Assembly: GCA_964034945.1 (NCBI GenBank)
Contig: OZ035960.1
Coordinates: forward strand, 27,267,487-27,331,486
Reading direction: 5' to 3'
Length of the DNA stretch: 64,000 nucleotides
Origin: Chrysopilus asiliformis
Taxonomy: Eukaryota; Arthropoda; Insecta; Diptera; Rhagionidae
In this document: one piece after another, positions 43,526 through 55,388 of the stretch
Numbering within the stretch: position 1 is the first letter of the stretch
Layout: each line of letters starts with the position of its first letter
Translations under genes and position numbers: made by a program
The notes under the pieces: generated by a model
Databases searched by the model: none
The model's input: only the letters and a program-made list of their open reading frames with translations
What the model was told of the DNA's origin: nothing

Positions 43526-45240
43526 ATTCATCTTCATATAGTGTAGATGGATTTTCTTTTAATTTTAATTAGTTTTTAGTTTCTTCTTGTTCTTTGAGTA
43601 GTGCTCGACACCCAAGTACAGGTGCTCGAGAATACCTTGTCCTACTCTTCGTAAAAGATTGCCTGATTCTGCTAGTCGAATTCGTCATAAGATTTCCACT
43701 GATTTGACTATATCTCAACGAGATTTAAAAAACCCTATCAAAGACATATGAAAAACTATGGCAATTTATCATTGGTTAATAGAAAGGAGAGCTTTGCACC
43801 CTAACAGACGAAAATCACAGAAATAGTAAAAACTCAGTAGGGAAAAAATTTGCTGACATGGAATAATCCAAAAGCGACAAGTATGGCAACATGTTTGCCC
43901 TTTTAAGGATGTTAGATAAAAGAACTCAGACGAAAATGTGAAAAAAAGCTCGACCTTAAGAGCAAAGATTTCACAATTTTTTTTCCTGAACGCTGGCTGT
44001 TGAGAAAATAAAATAATAATAAAAAGCATTTTTATTCATATATGGTGTTTTCCAGTGAAAAACTTTTATACATCACATCCGTCGCAAATAAAAAAAAGCA
44101 CCGTCAGCAACAATTGCAAAAAAAAACAAAAATCCTTACACCGAGTTGACTTTATGCTGCTACTGCTTATATTATCATTCATTGGTTGGTTGGTGGCTTA
44201 AAATTATTTCACAGAATTTTCCCAGAATGTTTTCTTTGATTTTTTGACTGGAATCTGTGAGAAATGTCACAGCATCTACGTCAGCATGGAAACCAAACAG
44301 TAAAAGGAATTGTTTCACTGGAAAAGACCACAAATGCTAGAGGTATGCACAGAAGTTTTACGTGCTTGGAATTTTGATCTCATTCAATGTATCTACCGGT
44401 AAATCTTTGACTTTTTTTGTGTAAACAATTTCATTGTTTGACTTGTGTGACGATGATGAAAACTAAAATGCTAAAAACCATAAATCAACAAACAAAATTT
44501 TATTCGAAAAAAGTCAACAAGGCAATTCATTTGCATGGGTTGTTTTCATTCCTCTTTACTACAATACATAATTTATAAGAATATGTTAATTTTTAAACTT
44601 TAATAAAAGTTCTGGGAAATATGTTCAATGAAAATAGTATAAACTTGTTCTGATTCTCACATATTTTTATGGAAAAAAACGATGAGAATTTGAAAAAAAT
44701 TCAAAAACTCTTAATTGTACAATTCTTTAAAATAAAAATACTCTTATATAGCCCACAAGTTTTGGTGTTAATTTTCCAAAATAAACTGCGTAAGAAACCA
44801 AATAGAAAGACATGGAACCAAAAAAAAATAAAATAAAAATGTTTTTCCAATACGGAATGGTTTCATTTTTTTAAATTTGCAATTCTCAAGCAATTAGAAG
44901 AGACGTTTAATGGATCAAAGGCCCAAGAGATAGCAGAAGGTGGGGGTGGTTTATAACAACGACGAACTTTTGGTTAATCCTAGGCTTGAAATTATCCCCT
45001 CAGTGACATTAAGCTCAGAAGAAAATTTCATCTAAATCGATTCTAAAGTTCTCGAGTAAAATACGACCAAACATACAAATTGATACAGAAGCATATTAAC
45101 ATTTACTAGCGTTCACCTCGTCTACGACTTATCAAATAAATAAAAGATTGAAAAAAAAACTTTTATTTTAATAAATGTACTAAAAATACCCTATACCCTT
45201 ATCTCACTTTTATTTCTGATACATAGTGCCAAAAAAATTA
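43526..45240. other. Interval without recognisable gene
   Basis: AT-rich sequence with no element or exon recognised. Confidence 0.4.
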
Positions 45241-45252
45241 TTTTTCCCTTTT

Positions 45253-45610
45253 TATACCCGTATGGTGAAACCAAAGGGTATACTAACTTTGCCTTACCGT
45301 TTGTAACGTAAAGAGCCCGTTATCACACAAAAAAATGAATTACTCCAGTGTGTTTAGAATGATAAAAAAAGGTGAATTTAGCATGTCCGTCCGTCCGTCC
45401 GTCCGTCCGTCCGTTCGTCTGTCCGTCTGTGGCGCGGATTGCGGGCGCACGGATTGAGCTACAGACTTGAAATTTGGCACAGGTCCGTTTTTCGTAAAAT
45501 GCGAGGCCAAGTTCGTTAATGGGCAAAAATGGACCATTAGGGGGGTACCCCCATACGAACGAAAACGTTTTTTGCCAGATTGGCAATTATAGCTTTTGTT
45601 ATGTTTAGAT
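45253..45610 (+). repeat. DINE-A-like repeat, TATACCCG start and (GTCC)n
   Basis: It starts with the hairpin TATACCCGTATGGTG..AAGGGTATA, then CCTTACCGTTTGTAACG, AATGAATTACTCCAGTGTG, a GTCCGTCC run (45384-45430), GGCGCGGATTGCGGGCGCAC, TAATGGGCAAAAATGGACCA, GGGGGGTACCCCC, and it ends GCCAGATTGGCAATTATAGC. The layout matches mini-me/DINE-1-type dipteran repeats. Frames on the minus strand through the GTCY run are artefacts. Confidence 0.8.
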
Positions 45611-46083
45611 TTTCCTTTTTAGTGCAATTAAAAGCTTTTTTTAATTTAAAAAAAATTTTTTTTTAATTTTTTTTTAATTTTTTTTCAAATTTTTTAATTT
45701 TATCCCGTCATTCTTTCAAGAACTTCCGTTACCCTTACGGACTTTTAATGTAAGAATTGGATTCAGCGACCCGAAAAACCCCCTGATGAAATTTTTTTCC
45801 GGAAAATTTGAGAAAAAGGATAATCATGTAATCCTTGCAGGATTTTCCGTAGGCTTCAAAATAAAAGCTTTTAAAAATCAGTCCGTCTTTGCGTTTTATT
45901 GTACTTGCAGTACAACTATTTTTCCTTGTGTAATACGTACTCACACACAGAAAAATTTGGCGGCGTGAACTCGATTTCATCCGATATTTTTTTAAATATT
46001 AAATACGCATAAACTTATTTTTACATCTTTAACTCGGCAAAGCTTTTTTTACCCAATATGAGTAAAAAATTCAAATCATTGGG
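45611..46083. other. T-rich spacer with a retroelement-like fragment
   Basis: Poly-T/A stretches fill 45620-45710. TTGGATTCAGCGACCCGAAA and AACCCCCTGATGAAA at 45754-45790 and TCCTTGCAGGATTTTCCG near 45830 belong to the ~115-bp unit family. Confidence 0.45.
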
Positions 46084-46202
46084 TGATGTGAATAAAAAAA
46101 ATAGCTTTTGCTAAAACTAATGTTTTTTAGCTAATGAAGACTGTATATAGAGATGAGTATATAGACATCAGTTTTAGCAAAAGCTATTTTTTTATTCACA
46201 TC
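46084..46202. mobile_element. 119-bp palindrome, GATGTGAATAAAAAAA arms
   Basis: The ~38-bp left arm (GATGTGAATAAAAAAAATAG..TTTTGCTAAAAC) is matched by the right arm with one mismatch and a one-base difference in the A-run, around a ~44-nt loop. No target duplication was identified. It could be a MITE or a local inverted duplication. Confidence 0.8.
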
Positions 46203-47990
46203 AAAATATATGGTTTACGCGATAGAAAGTAAATAGATAGGGGGCTATTGGGTCAGATAAAACACGACCCTTTTTATTTAGAACGCATATATACACATTT
46301 ATTTATTACCGTACAAATTCGGTCGATTGGTCTCAGATTTGTCAAAGATTTCGCATACAAAATCAAATGATACAAAGTTCAGCAAGCTGGTTTTCTTCTA
46401 TTTCATACGCAGGGCAGTTTGGCAGGGCAGACACATGATAGATTTAACAAAATTTGAAGTTATGAGCTTAATTTTTTAAAAGAAAGGTCTAGTAGAAAAA
46501 TAATACTAGCCGCTAGTCTATTAGTAGAGATGCGTGCTCTTTGTTGATCATTAATTTTTCAACTGGCATGTTCCTTTAAAAAAACGAGGCTCGTTATAGT
46601 TTGACGATAATTCAAAAACTATTAATTTTAGAAATAGCAAGGCACCGGTTTTCTTACTTTCTCATCAAAAACAACTGTTTTTAATTGACCTGCAAACAGC
46701 ATGGCAAAACTTGCCCTGCATATGAAATAGACGCGCTGGTTTTCCTGGGAAAAAGTCAAAGAATTATCGATTTTCCTAAAACTCATGAGTTGAATCTTGC
46801 GAACGGTTTGTCGTAAATACCAAAATAATGATTGACATTTCACTAATTTAAAAAATATATTAATATCCACTTTCTTTTGTGATTGGTAATTTATTGGAAA
46901 ATGAAAAAAACCAAAGGAAAAAAGCCTCCAATTAATGGAAATTCATAAAGTTATCGCTTTTTAAAAGAAGAAAAATTAATAACATAATATTAGGCCAATA
47001 TACAAAAAAAAATTCCAGGTATATTAAATTGATTATGCTAATTGATAATGAAGTCCACGTTATATCTGATAATCTAGAAAATCTATACATGTCAACTGCC
47101 TACAAAAGCATTAAGGTGAAAAGTGCCACAAAATGACGGCTCAAAGAATGGGATGGAACAGGGAAAAAAATTGAAACCACCTGAGCTTAATTTAAATTTA
47201 AATTACATACCGCTCCCATTTGCGAAATCGTTTTTGTTGTTTTTCTTTCGTTATAGTAACTCGGTCGCTTTTCTATACGAATATAAATATATTTATATAA
47301 ACAAAATAATTTTATACTTTAATGAAATACACTCCCTTCGCAGGTGATACATTCAACCGTACATTCATACAAAAATTTTGATTGCGTAAAGGCGCAAAGG
47401 TTATTAACCAAAGTGTCGCGGCTAAAACATCAGCAACTTGAAAGCATTTTCCGCAAAAATATATGAATGTCAAAAAAACACAGGAAACCAGGGAATGCTT
47501 GTGCAAAATGAAAGTAAAGCGAAGAAACCCCCGAAAAAAAAATGCCACGAAATATAAAGATGAATTTAAGCATTTTGTCTAAAATAAAATATCTTTAGGC
47601 GCAGTTGAGACATTATAAGAATTCTCGCGAATATTTTAGGGCTTATCGTTGGATAAATATTAAAACCGAAAGAATGTTCGAGTTTTAATTTATTCACAAA
47701 TTAACATAATCAGGTTTAAAAGTTTGTCTGCCTGCCATCGTTGTCGTTTTCATAAACCTCTCTGTCGTGTTTAACATAAAAACATTGATAATTTTTTTTA
47801 TGCCTCATTATGTTAGATCCTTTTCAACAATTCTTCTCTATCGCTTTACTAATCTAATCTACTGCATTAGTTTCGATTTTCATTTTTGAAACAAATGAAC
47901 TCAATATAAATTTTTTTTATTGTAGTAAAACTATATTTTATTCCATTCACATCGATATAAGCTAGAAATTATTTCGAAAGATTTGGATTT
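46203..47990. other. Interval without recognisable gene
   Basis: Short frames only. No element recognised. Confidence 0.4.
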
Positions 47991-47999
47991 TAAAAAGCT

Positions 48000-48600
48000 T
48001 TTATTCAGCTTGCTTTCGTGTTTGTCTGTCTGTTAGATTCAAATTTTGCCATTGACATACACGTAAGTGCGATGACAATATATTAAGTTCACTGCGACGT
48101 CCTTGTAAAGATAAGAGAAGGACCTGTAAGGACGACGTGATTATCCTCTTCCTCAAATTTTCCGGAAAAAAATCTTGTCTTGGAGTTCTAGGAATCGCTG
48201 AATCTAATTCTGGTATTGACAATCATGTAAAGATTTCTAAAAATAACGAGATTACCTTTTTCTCAAATTTTACGGAAAAATCTCGTCCGGGGGTTTTGGG
48301 GTGACTGAATCCGATTCTGACGTCAAAAAGTTGATATGGGTAACAGAAGGTCCTGTGACGATAAAGCGATTATCCTATTTCTCAAATTTTTCGGAAAAAA
48401 ATCTGATCTGGAGATTTTTGGAAACGCTGAATCCGATTCTGTCATTAAGAAATCTGCGAGGATAACGGTAGGTCCTGTAAGGATAACGTGATTATCATTT
48501 TCTCTAAATTTCCCAGAAAAAATATCATCTGGGGGTTTTTGGGATTACTGAATCCGATTCTGGCCTTTATTTCTGATACACAGTACCAGAATTTTTTTTT
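48000..48600 (+). repeat. Four-unit array of ~107-122-bp retroelement-like repeats
   Basis: Four units end in CTGAATCYRATTCTG-like sequence at about 48198, 48305, 48427 and 48548. Each contains (A)GGWCCTGTAAGG or a remnant, CGTGATTATC, TCAAATTTTCCGG-like and TCTGGGGGTTTTTGG blocks. A GTTTGTCTGTCTGTTAGATT precedes the array. The same unit is at 6826-7200 and, inverted, near 51130-51165. Confidence 0.75.
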
Positions 48601-48859
48601 CACGTTTTCCTGGCAATCATAGTTTTGATTATGTTTTTGGGGCGCAAAAAGAAATAAATGTAGTGTTTTGATCGGACCGTCACCGACCCTGGCAAGGATG
48701 ATATCTCGGTGGTCTCCTAACAGCAAAATTGTGAAAATATTTGTTGGATTCCTTCTTAATTAAATAATATTTCAAAAATGTTTTAAAACCTACAAGATTT
48801 ATTGTAAATTAAATACGCAAAACAGTTTTCAATTCTTAAAATCACTGCTCAAATTTAAA

Positions 48860-49315
48860 ATATCTATAGTTGTAATCAACACGAAATTTTCCTCTACAAT
48901 ATTCAGTTTCGGGAAAAAATATGTAAAGAAAAAATATTTTTTCAACTGTAAGCAAAAAATATGGAAACTTTATATGCATTTATTTCATAAAAGCGCATAG
49001 TTTTCAAAAAAGTTTGCAAAACATTGTATTTTTTCAAAAAAAAAAAAAATTTATGGGACATACCCATTATAGCTACCGTTACTTTTCCAAAACTACGATT
49101 TTTCTAAAACTTGTTTACAAAAAAATTCAAGTCGCTAGGTCAACGCGTTCTTGATTTTTTTAAGAAACGGACAGACCAGTGTACCCACACTCATAATTTT
49201 TGCCTGAAACGGATTTCGTACTGATCAGAAATTTTCTGCCTGACCCCTTTCTCACGTCCGTCGCCATCGTAAATACGTCCTGACCCTGGATAAGCAGAGG
49301 AAAACGGAGAAAAAC
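48860..49315 (-). repeat. Old repeat plus inverted DINE-B-like copy
   Basis: 48860-49060 resembles 21740-21900. 49060-49315 is the reverse complement of the 25005 type: on the minus strand, a start with TTTTCCTCTGC, GGTCAGGCAGAAAATTTCTG, TCAGTACGAAATCCGTTTC, GAACGCGTTGACCTAGCGAC. Confidence 0.6.
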
Positions 49316-50265
49316 CATATTCAGCTCCATGTTATAGTTTTTATCTGGAAAATAAAGTCTTCTATAATTTGATAATTATTCTTGAAACCGTTATTTTTGA
49401 GCGAGAGTGAAAAAAGGCTTTTTAGAATATGTTTTTTTTTAGAAAGTTTTATTATATAATAAAGCTTTCGGGTTTTCAGTTTAATATTTCATCAAGTACT
49501 TTTAAAAAGTATAGATAGGGAAAAAGCAGAATAGGATTTTCCATTGGCCTTGTTGCAGCACTAAAATCATTTTCTCAGCTGTAGTAACGTAAGTTTATTT
49601 TACGTCGGCCAAGTGATTTTATGGGTTGCAAGTCCCATTTGTGTTCGGATTAAGCGTAATTTTATGGATGTTGAGCACCTCAAGTAAAATTTTAGGTAAT
49701 GCACGGTTCGTGGCCATAAAATATGCATGATGTGAGAAGCTTGAATTAAAATTAACGAAGGTAGATTCTTTATTATAGACCTTCTGCAGTTCCCTACAGC
49801 TGATACGGGATCTATGGAAAATAACTGATGTGAACAGCACCTGACTTTCTTATAAAAAAGCGAAAAAACTTTCGTTTGCAAACAATTCGCAAAAATATAT
49901 TTTTTTAATTTTTTTTATGAAGATATTTAAATAACGGTAAAAGACAACGGATAATGGTGAAAGATAAAATTGTGGAGAATGATATTCTCATTAATTCATA
50001 TTCATTCATAGTCAGCGAAAAATCGTTATTTTTCGAGATAAACTATTTTTTTTTAAATAATCTCAATAACGGCTTGAGAAACGCAGTTCTATTACAAGAC
50101 AAAAATGTAGTCTCCAACTCTTGCCATGCATAAGACTAGTGAAAAACGTGTAGTTTCAGAGTAAATCGCGAAAAAAGGAATCGTAATTTTTAAAAAACCG
50201 CCATTTTGTTTACTTCCGGTTAACGGATTTCCACCAAAAATGATATTCCCATGCCAGGACCTAAT
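49316..50265. other. Interval without recognisable gene
   Basis: No exon-like or element-like structure was recognised. Confidence 0.4.
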
Positions 50266-50269
50266 ATGT

Positions 50270-50480
50270 CTGTGAAATTTCATGGCTCTTCCTCTTTTAG
50301 TTTTTGAGAAATTTTGTACAAGTACCGCCAGACTAACAGTCTGACAGACAGAAGGACATTTTTGTAATATGACTCCAATCGACGCAGAACTGCTCGGAAA
50401 ATGATTTTCATGCAAAATGAAGAGTTCAAAAGTTTTCATGAATACAATACTTTATTATACTTCATACAAGAAAGTAAAAA
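50270..50480 (-). repeat. Inverted DINE-B-like start region
   Basis: ATGAATACAATACTTTATTA..GAAAGTA at 50440-50476 mirrors the start of the 12541 copy. A short GTCTGACAGACAG stretch lies at 50339-50352. The middle is too diverged to align by eye. Confidence 0.45.
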
Positions 50481-51284
50481 TTTAAACTTACTTTCTTCTT
50501 CTTTTTCGCCAAAAATGCAAAGAAAATGTTTAATGAAGGCTTGTTAATGTTGAAATTGTGGTTTGTTTGGCCGAATATTCATGACTAGTACTTAAAAATT
50601 GCCACAACTACTAAAACTTTCAGAGTTTGCCAAAAAACCTAAAAATGCAATTATATCTGTCAGCAAAAGATTGCATATTTTACTTCTCCGTATAATCTAG
50701 TGGCACATAATATTGATATATGAATGCAATTAAAGAAATAGTCCTTAGGATGGGTTTTAGCATCACCGAAAGGATCCACTTTGGGCTACTACCACGACGA
50801 CAATATCATGAAAAGTGATTCAGTACTACGTTATCGATAAATAACTTTGACATATAATTTAACAGAAAATGTAGGTATTTGTAGTTATTCGATTTCTTTC
50901 ATCTAAAGGAAATTCAAGAAAAATATATTTATGTCGGCATATTTAGGTCGGTTTGTACAGACGAGCTCATCTGAAAAATACACTTTCCGGTCAATAGAAG
51001 GTTTGTTACAAAACCGAATAAATATTCGATGAAATATAAAAGTACTAGCAGACCCTTCGTTGCCAGCTTAAAGTTTTTTGTATAAATTTTAGAATGCCAA
51101 AAAACCATAAATAACTTAAAACTTTTGGGAAAAAACGTTATCCTTACAGGACCTTCCGTTACGAATTTTGAAAATCTAACATAGCTAAAAACTTCTCCTG
51201 GCAAAGCAGATCATTTTGCAAAAAACCGCGTAAAAATCGGTCCAGTAGTTTTTGGGTTTTGTAATCTCAAACAGACCAACAAAA
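50481..51284. other. Unassigned interval with a reversed ~115-bp-type unit
   Basis: GTTATCCTTACAGGACCTTC at 51139 is the inverse of the GGTCCTGTAAGGATAAC block. AATCGGTCCAGTAGTTTTTG at 51236 is a typical retroelement-tail phrase. Confidence 0.45.
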
Positions 51285-51860
51285 CATAACAAAAGCTATA
51301 TTTGCCAATCCGGCAATTATTGAAAACCCCGTATGGTGATTTAAGTTAACGGCGAACAATTGTATCAAAATTCCACTTTGAAGTCAAACTGTCCAAAAAG
51401 ATTTTTTAAAATTTTTTCCAATCGGATTTTGATGTATGGGAGTTTTATGTAGAATCATGTCCTAAATAACTTTTGTTCTTGCACTTTTGTGATAAGATGC
51501 CCCGTTTCTGAGATATTCGCAAAATACGTTTTCGTTCGTATGGGGGGTACCCCCCCCCTAATGGTCCATTTTTACCCATTAATGAACTTAGCCTTGCATT
51601 TCACGAAAAAAATTTCAAGTCTAGCTCAATCCATGCGCCTGCAATCCGCGCCACAGACGGAGAGTTCGTTAATGAGCCGAAATGGACCATTAGGGGGGGG
51701 GGGGGGGGGGTACTCCTTATACGAACGGAAACATTTTTTGCGAATATCTCAAACTCTTATCAAAAAAGTTCAAGAACAAAAGTTGTTTAAGATATGATTC
51801 TACATAAAAATCCCATACATGAAAATCCGATTGGAGTACATTTTCGTTAATATCTTGACC
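51285..51860. repeat. Head-to-head inverted dimer of DINE-A-like repeat
   Basis: 51285-51655 is a minus-strand copy of the 54980-55388 region, from AACATAACAAAAGCTATA to GCAATCCGCGCCACAGAC. 51660-51860 is a plus-strand copy that starts at AGTTCGTTAATGAGCCGAAA. They share the G-run block and the AAAGTT..AAGAACAAAAGTTGTTT block in inverted order, which makes a large imperfect palindrome. Confidence 0.75.
51692..51710 (+). repeat. Poly-G run (19 nt)
   Basis: Nineteen consecutive G lie at the position where related copies have 6 (45540), 7 (55112) or, on the other strand, 9 (51550). Confidence 0.9.
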
Positions 51861-52130
51861 CCAGCTCCACCTACCGGGTTTAAATTTTGTCAACAATTTA
51901 ATCTTTATTTAAATATTATATGTTGTGAATTTGCACAAAATCGATTTATAAATACGAATTTTCGATATTCCAACTCGACCCCAGCGCCACCTACCCGGGT
52001 CTTATGCAAACAAAATCCGATCGAAGCACAACACGAACATATGGTGTGAATATGAGGTGGATAGCTTCAGTGGTTTAGCCGTGATGATCAGACAAACAAA
52101 CGCAAAGACGATTTTATATATTAAGATTTT
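51855..52130 (+). repeat. Retroelement-like tail with ~123-bp direct repeat
   Basis: GACCCCAGCTCCACCTACC at 51859 and GACCCCAGCGCCACCTACCC at 51979 are direct repeats. GTGGTTTAGCCGTGATGATC and AGACAAACAAACGC precede a TATATTAAGATTTTATATAT end. Such 'gtttagccgtgatga..agacaaac' endings are usual in insect non-LTR tails. Confidence 0.5.
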
Positions 52131-53625
52131 ATATATTTTTCACAAAAGTATTTTTTAAGAAAAGGTACAAAAAATAATTCAAAAACAATTTTTAACCTAT
52201 CAAATTTTTGGGAAATTTTGAAGCTGTTTTATAAAATAAAAAAAGAAGGCTATGCCAAGAATTAAATGAGCATTTAAAAAAATTCATATTTAAATATAAA
52301 ATTTTCTTTCTGTCTGCATTTCTGATTTTATGATTGGGTTACAGCATGTGGTTTAAAAATGGTTTGGTTATGGTTCGAGTTGCCGAAATTTTTTTTTAAA
52401 GTGGAGTGGTTCATAATTTGCTTTTGGTTCACTAAAATTTTAAATAGTTTTGGTGGTTTTTGGTTCCTTCCAAAAAATTTGTTTGCATTGCTCCGAAGTG
52501 AATTATATTCACACCTACCAGCAAGCGAGTTAATTTCCTAGAAACTTATTCATGTTAACCAAAATTCGGCACTCGGATTGCGTTCTAGGTTTAGGTTTTC
52601 GACCTATTTCAAAATTTGTTTTTTTTATCCTTAACAAGGTCCTTAAAATGGCCAAAAATTTTACGATTTTGTCGGAACACCATTTATGCGACTTTTTATT
52701 ACCTTCTTTTAAAAATTCACATAATTTGCTTAACCTTCCTTCAAGAATTTTGTTTATTCCAGTTTGACTGTACAAATATGTATATGTCTGTATTTATATT
52801 TGGTTTCTGATTTTTTTTTCTTTGCTTTTTCTTTATTTTATCCTACAAAAGGGTTTCTATCTAATTTTTACCCTATCGTCTTTGAAAGTATTTGTAAATC
52901 CATTAGATGATATCCCAAAGCGATAGCACAATTTATGTTTTGGGCTCCCTCATGTCTCCCTTATGCTCACTCCAATGTGAAAACCTTTCATAGCCATACG
53001 AATTTCTGTTCTTTAAATTTCGTGGCAGTTTTACTTCGACTTTTTTCTGCGTTTGCCTTTTGCTTTTTTCTGGTTTTTCGGGGAATTTTCTTCAAGTTTT
53101 TCTTCATTGCTGATGATGATGATGATGGTTTGAGAAGAGCAAAAGTAGAAAAAAAAATCACAAGAAAAAAAAAATACTGAGAGAAAACAGTGGGGAAAAG
53201 AGTAGAAAATAGGATGCGGTATGTAGAGAGTGTAGTGGATTTAAGAAGGTGCTTGGTTCTTTATTTTTTAAGGGACGAGCGGATGTTGCGTGTTTCGACT
53301 TCTTATCGCGTGGGATTCCTCAAGAAACGAGATAAATTGCAGATGGAAAAAGTAAAAAGGACTAAATGTGGAAAAGACCTTTCTCGGGATAGGTTAAATT
53401 TCTCAAAACGATTTGAGATATAAAGCTAATTTTTATAAATTGAGATAAATGAAATTTATACTTAAGTTCTTGATATATTGTCTGATATCGAAATATGGAA
53501 CTCGTTTTATAAATTTACAATAAGAATTTCCCTTTAAATATTTTAAAGAGATATTATTCTACGCCGTGGTCTATCGATTGAATTGTTGGGAAATTTTATT
53601 AATTTAATACTGCACGGGTTCTATA
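52131..53625. other. Interval without recognisable gene
   Basis: TTTGGTT-rich sequence lies at 52350-52470 and a (TGA)5 run at 53111-53125. No gene was recognised. Confidence 0.45.
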
Positions 53626-53629
53626 AAAA

Positions 53630-53890
53630 ATTCGAGGTTTTTTTCTATTTTGATTTTATAATAAAACGCTTTGTTTTTGCATTTTGAAAATATGAATTCA
53701 TCAATAAAAGTATTAAATCTCTGCAGGGAAAAAAGCAAGCATAAAAAATCTTATAAACAATTCAGAGGAAAATAAAAATGTTTTCTTGCACTTTTCAAAT
53801 TTCCATTAATATTTCATGTTAAATAGATTAGAAAAATCCGATAAATTTTATTGTAGGTATAAAAACGCCCATAAATATTTAAAAAAAATC
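53630..53890 (+). repeat. Direct duplication, first copy
   Basis: TTTTATAATAAAACGCTTTG, AAGTATTAAATCTCTGCAGG, ATTTCATGTTAAATAGATTA and AAAACGCCCATAAATATTT recur in the same order at 54130-54350, about 480 bp downstream. Confidence 0.75.
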
Positions 53891-54129
53891 AAAATTTAAA
53901 ATTGTTGCAGGATTTTCATTTAATTTTTTATGATTTTAATGTGAGCTACGTCGTACAAAATACATAACGCGAATTCTAGACTTTTTAAACCCAGTCCCTA
54001 ACCCCTCGACCACTTTTTTCCGGAGTTTAGTACCGCGGCCGACACATTGCTCCTGAAACTCCCTCGCTTCTAACAGTGTAGTATATTTTATAGACAGTTT
54101 CTAGTGGGCAACATTCTGAGGGTTTTTTA

Positions 54130-54350
54130 TTCATTTTATAATGAAAAGCTGTGCTTTGAAAAACTTTTTTGCATTTTGAAAATGTACATAAATTTTAATA
54201 CAAGTATTAAATCTCTGCAGGCAAAAATGCGAACACAAACAATCTTGTAAACAATGCAGAAGAAAATAAATTGTTTTCATGTTAAATAGAATAAAAAAAT
54301 CCGATAACATTTCATGTACGTATAAAAAACGCCCATAAATATTTAAAAAC
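54130..54350 (+). repeat. Direct duplication, second copy
   Basis: Diverged copy of 53630-53890, shorter by a ~35-bp piece between the CTGCAGG and CATGTTAAATAGA blocks. The spacer between copies (53990-54120) holds a GC-richer segment not seen elsewhere. Confidence 0.75.
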
Positions 54351-54632
54351 TTTAGTACATCTACCAGGGGATAATCGTCAACTCCTATATGCGAAGACAG
54401 TCAATTTTTTTTAAACACGTATGGAAAGCTACAATTGCCAGACAGTGTTGTTCCTCTACGCGTAGACTTTAATTGTCTACACTTCAGTGTTGACAATAGC
54501 GTAGACAATAGATTTGAGGTAGACAATGTAGACATTATCGTAGACAATCTCGACTTTGCGTAGACAATGTAGACTTTCTCATATCTGTCAAAACAAAGTC
54601 ATTAAGGAGTCATATATCTAATACTATACTAT

Positions 54633-54790
54633 ATAGGAAATGGCCAATTACAAGAAATAGCGAGGCGCTGGTGTCCCTAAAGAGTTAAATTTATATGAAA
54701 ACTCGCTATCTGGGCTCCTCAGCGACACCAGCGCCGTGCCTTTATTGTCTTTCTCGCTTGTATGGGAATCAATCTAACCTCATTTCCTAT
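54633..54790. mobile_element. 158-bp MITE, ATAGGAAATG termini
   Basis: ATAGGAAATG and its inverse CATTTCCTAT bound the element. Inside, GGCGCTGGTGTC (54664) and GACACCAGCGCC (54724) form a perfect 12-bp inverted pair, and ATAGCGAG/CTCGCTAT form another. Confidence 0.65.
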
Positions 54791-54834
54791 CGTTTTATGC
54801 AGTGAGTACGTGACCACAGTAAAATCGTGTTTTT

Positions 54835-55388
54835 TATACCCGTATGGTGAAACCAAAGGGTATATTAACTTTGCCTTACCGTTTGTAACGCCAAGATCCC
54901 GTCATCACACATAAAAATGAATTACACCAGTGTGTTTAGAATGATAAAAATAATTAATTTCTGCATGTCTGTCTGTCTGTCCGTCTGTCTGTCCGTCTGT
55001 CTGTCTGTCTGTGGCGCGGATTGCGGGCGCACGGATTGAGCTAGAGACTTGAAATATTCGTTTTTCATAAAATGCAAGGCAAAGTTCGTTAATGGGCAAA
55101 AATGGACTATTAGGGGGGGTACCCCCCATACGAATGAAAACGGTTTTTGTGAATATCTCAAAAACGGTACATCTTACCAAAAAAGTACAAGAACAAAAGT
55201 TATTTAGGATATGATTCTACATAAAACTCCCATACATAAAAATCCGATTGGAATAAATTTTAAAAAATCTTATTGGAAAGTTTGACTTCAAAGTGGAATT
55301 TTGGTGCAACTGTTCGAATTTGGATACGAATATCACCATACGGGTCTCCAATGATTGCCAGATTGGCAATTATAGCTTTTGTTATGTT
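54835..55388 (+). repeat. DINE-A-like repeat with (GTCT)n
   Basis: It has the same order as 45253-45610: TATACCCGTATGGTGAAACC, CCTTACCGTTTGTAACG, AATGAATTACACCAGTGTG, a GTCTGTCT run (54966-55012), GGCGCGGATTGCGGGCGCAC, GGGGGGGTACCCCCC. It then has ~230 bp absent from the 45 kb copy (GGATATGATTCTACATAAAA onward) before GCCAGATTGGCAATTATAGC. Confidence 0.85.

Noticed and set aside
45323..45586. Minus-strand frames with Arg/Thr/Asp/Gly repeats through the GTCY run
   Set aside because: They translate a simple repeat inside a DINE-like element; the same happens at 54905-55180 and 61188-61404.
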